From Saprospiraceae bacterium (GTDB lineage Bacteria > Bacteroidota > Bacteroidia > Chitinophagales > Saprospiraceae): 64,000 bases of DNA. The stretch covers positions 1-64,000 of the forward strand of contig JANQPA010000057.1 of assembly GCA_028285545.1 (NCBI GenBank). Direction: 5' to 3'. Each line of letters starts with the position of its first letter. The first letter of the stretch is position 1. The notes under the pieces are model-generated. The model had not been told where the DNA came from, searched no databases, and saw only the letters and a program-made list of their open reading frames with translations. Shown here one piece after another: positions 62,380 to 64,000 of the stretch. The translations under genes and the position numbers were made by a program.

Positions 62380-63237
62380 ATGAAAAATGTATTAATTCCC
62401 ACCGATTTTTCTGCGTGTGCAGGATATGCTGTGGATGCAGGGATGAAATTAGCTAAGCGGTTTGGGGCAAAAGTCCATTTGTTAACCAAAGTTGATATTC
62501 CGGAGAATTGGGATGAATTAAGTGAACCTGAAAAACTTGCTTTAAAAGAATCCAGTCAGGTGGTTAGAAATGCCTTGGTTTTATTGAAGAATATAAAAGA
62601 ACAATACCCGGAAGTCGAAACAAAAATAGCCTATAGTGGAGGCAGATTAGTAAAGGCCATAAAAAATTACGCCAACAGTAATGGTGTTGATTTTATCGTA
62701 ATGGGCTCTCATGGTGCCAGCGGTAAGAATGAATATTTTATCGGTTCAAATACCCAAAAAGTTATTCGCTCTGTCCACTGCCCAGTATTGGTAATTAAAG
62801 ATAAGATAGAAGAACTGGACTTTAGTAAAGTTGTTTTTGCTTCAAGCTTTAATGAAAATGAAAGAACTCCTTTTTTGCATTTTAAAGATTTTGTAAAACA
62901 TTTTATTCCAGAAATTCACTTCGTAGCCATTCATACTTCTTCCTTATTTGACCCTCCGTATATTTTGAGTAAGGAAGCTATGGAATCTTTCCGAGAACTT
63001 AGCCGCCCCTTTAATAGCCATACCCATATTTTCCGAGATTTTACGGTAGAAAGGGGAATTCGAACCTTTTCAGAGGAAATTGGTGCCAAATTAATCGGCA
63101 TTTCTAATTATCATCGACATCCCTTGAAGCGTGTTTTGATGGGTAGTAATGTAGAAGCCTTGATCAACCATTCTAACTTGCCAGTTTTGTGTATTGATTA
63201 TGTAGAAAAAGAAGTTGCAGTAGAAGAGAAAGTATAG
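62380..63237 (+). CDS. Universal stress protein, two UspA domains
   Basis: A 285-residue tandem Usp protein. Domain 1 (1-140) starts MKNVLIPTDFSACAGYAVDA and keeps the ATP-loop pattern GSHGASGKNEYFIGS. Domain 2 (145-280) is degenerate: KVVFASSFNENE at the start and ISNYHRHPLKRVLMGS in place of the G2xG9G loop. Typical of Bacteroidota tandem Usp genes, which respond to starvation or low oxygen. The next Usp gene starts 31 bases downstream. Confidence 0.92.
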   Translation: MKNVLIPTDFSACAGYAVDAGMKLAKRFGAKVHLLTKVDIPENWDELSEPEKLALKESSQVVRNALVLLKNIKEQYPEVETKIAYSGGRLVKAIKNYANSNGVDFIVMGSHGASGKNEYFIGSNTQKVIRSVHCPVLVIKDKIEELDFSKVVFASSFNENERTPFLHFKDFVKHFIPEIHFVAIHTSSLFDPPYILSKEAMESFRELSRPFNSHTHIFRDFTVERGIRTFSEEIGAKLIGISNYHRHPLKRVLMGSNVEALINHSNLPVLCIDYVEKEVAVEEKV

Positions 63238-63268
63238 TGGCGCAGTCACCATAGAACAATTCATTATT

Positions 63269-64000
63269 ATGAAAAAGATACTATTCCCAACAGATTTTTC
63301 ACCTTGTGCCAGAACAGCATTTAAATATGCTTCAGAAATTGCTGCCCAAATGGGTGGTATTATCGATATTATGTCCATCTATCATCTTCCCATCTCTGAT
63401 GCAGGGAGTGTTCCCCCAGATTTTATCGATCGTATGTTACAAGAAAAAAGAAACCTGGTCCAAGAGCAAATTCGTGATTTCACAAAAGAGGCACCCAGAA
63501 AAGTTATAGGAAAATGTAGAGCGGATTATGGTTTATTCATCGCCCAGGAAATAACAGATGCTGCCAGATATGGAGAATATGACCTGATCATTATGGGGAC
63601 GAAGGGGGAACATAATAAAATGGAAATAATGTTGGGTAGCGTTACTACCAATGTAATGATGCAGGCACCATGTCCTGTGTTGGCTATTCCGGAAGACTCT
63701 ACCTTCATGGGTATCCATGAAATTGCTTATGCCACCAATTTCCAGCCTTCAGATCACCTGGCAGTAAATCAATTAATAGAGTTCACCAATCTGATTAAAG
63801 CAAAAATTCATTTTGTTCATGTAGAAACAAAAACACCGGTAAGCTCTAATGTAGAAGATTATTTCCCAGAGGGAAACATCCCGGATGATTTTTCAGATTT
63901 TACCATTATCAATAACAATTCCGTAGTAGAAGGATTGGATAATTATGTAAAAAACAATGAAATAGATGTGGTGGCTTTGTTCATTCCTAAACGAAGGTTG
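63269..64000 (+). CDS. Universal stress protein, cut by the window edge
   Basis: An open frame of 244 codons from ATG 63269 to the window end with no stop. It starts KKILFPTDFSPCARTAFKYA, has GTKGEHNKMEIMLGSVTTNV at the first-domain ATP loop and begins a second domain (IAYATNFQPSDHLAVNQLIE). Hence a second tandem Usp protein, adjacent to and paralogous with the one before it. The C-terminus is outside the window. Confidence 0.92.
   Translation, partial: MKKILFPTDFSPCARTAFKYASEIAAQMGGIIDIMSIYHLPISDAGSVPPDFIDRMLQEKRNLVQEQIRDFTKEAPRKVIGKCRADYGLFIAQEITDAARYGEYDLIIMGTKGEHNKMEIMLGSVTTNVMMQAPCPVLAIPEDSTFMGIHEIAYATNFQPSDHLAVNQLIEFTNLIKAKIHFVHVETKTPVSSNVEDYFPEGNIPDDFSDFTIINNNSVVEGLDNYVKNNEIDVVALFIPKRRL

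Noticed and set aside
1-64000. CRISPR array, tRNA or rRNA genes
   Set aside because: No regular 25-40 bp repeats with unique spacers and no tRNA T-loop in a cloverleaf context were seen; the tandem arrays have units of only 6-16 bp.

Overview
The window is an AT-rich chromosome segment of a Bacteroidota bacterium, probably from the Saprospiria/Cytophagia side. Supporting signs are the rplM-rpsI-rpsB-tsf ribosomal block, promoters of the TTG-N20-TAnnTTTG type, weak ribosome binding sites, PadR-controlled FtsX-like permeases, a GYDIA-type GHMP kinase beside a class II HMG-CoA reductase, and many families typical of this phylum (DUF4199, DUF4112, membrane-bound AraC and LuxR regulators). No tRNA, rRNA or CRISPR array was seen.

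Layout. 1-0.26 kb: tail of an IS982-type transposase. 0.36-7.5 kb: rRNA methyltransferase RlmF, an alpha/beta hydrolase, a TPR protein, a Tat-exported M24 protein with missing metal ligands, and a PadR/FtsX-permease pair. 7.5-14.2 kb: serine dehydratase, an ECF sigma factor with a small partner, an HD protein, HtrA protease and ComF. 14.2-17.6 kb (minus strand): rplM-rpsI-rpsB-tsf, then pyrH. 18.2-24 kb: envelope proteins, an NPP-type phosphodiesterase and a second FtsX permease. 23.9-27.5 kb: mevalonate genes fni-mvaA-GHMP kinase. 27.8-36.9 kb: a large BNR-repeat secreted protein, a membrane LuxR/DUF4199/VOC group, leucine dehydrogenase and small DUF proteins. 37-43.8 kb: a more AT-rich accessory stretch with a large orphan membrane protein, Fpg, a DUF1444 protein and two adjacent COG3541-type nucleotidyltransferases. 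43.9-55 kb: regulators (AraC, ArsR, membrane AraC) each beside a small enzyme or SRPBCC protein, two lipoprotein enzymes, and gene remnants. 55-60.5 kb: a CotH-like secreted protein, Nfu, and an ECF sigma / HEAT-repeat anti-sigma / two HHGD-repeat DUF4097-type proteins. 60.6-64 kb: DUF4112, a mini membrane protein, a small protein and two universal stress proteins.

The strongest unlisted signal is regulatory. Three intergenic regions in the last 3.4 kb each carry a pair of FNR/CRP-like boxes (NTGAT-N4-ATCAN type) whose centres are exactly 22 bp apart, upstream of the DUF4112/mini-membrane pair, the 126-residue protein and the universal stress genes. The ArsR and PadR genes also show clear repeat operators laid over their own promoters.

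Non-coding DNA is rich in repeats: a 40-bp exact inverted copy 23 kb apart, a two-hairpin element present twice, runs of 7-bp hairpins closing on TT/AA, an 84-nt hairpin, and many short tandem arrays with 6-8 bp units. One octamer array contains the only plausible start codon of the GHMP kinase. A 13-bp inverted repeat encloses a structured spacer between the sigma factor and its small partner. All functional calls rest on reading the translated sequences and motifs; no database search was run.
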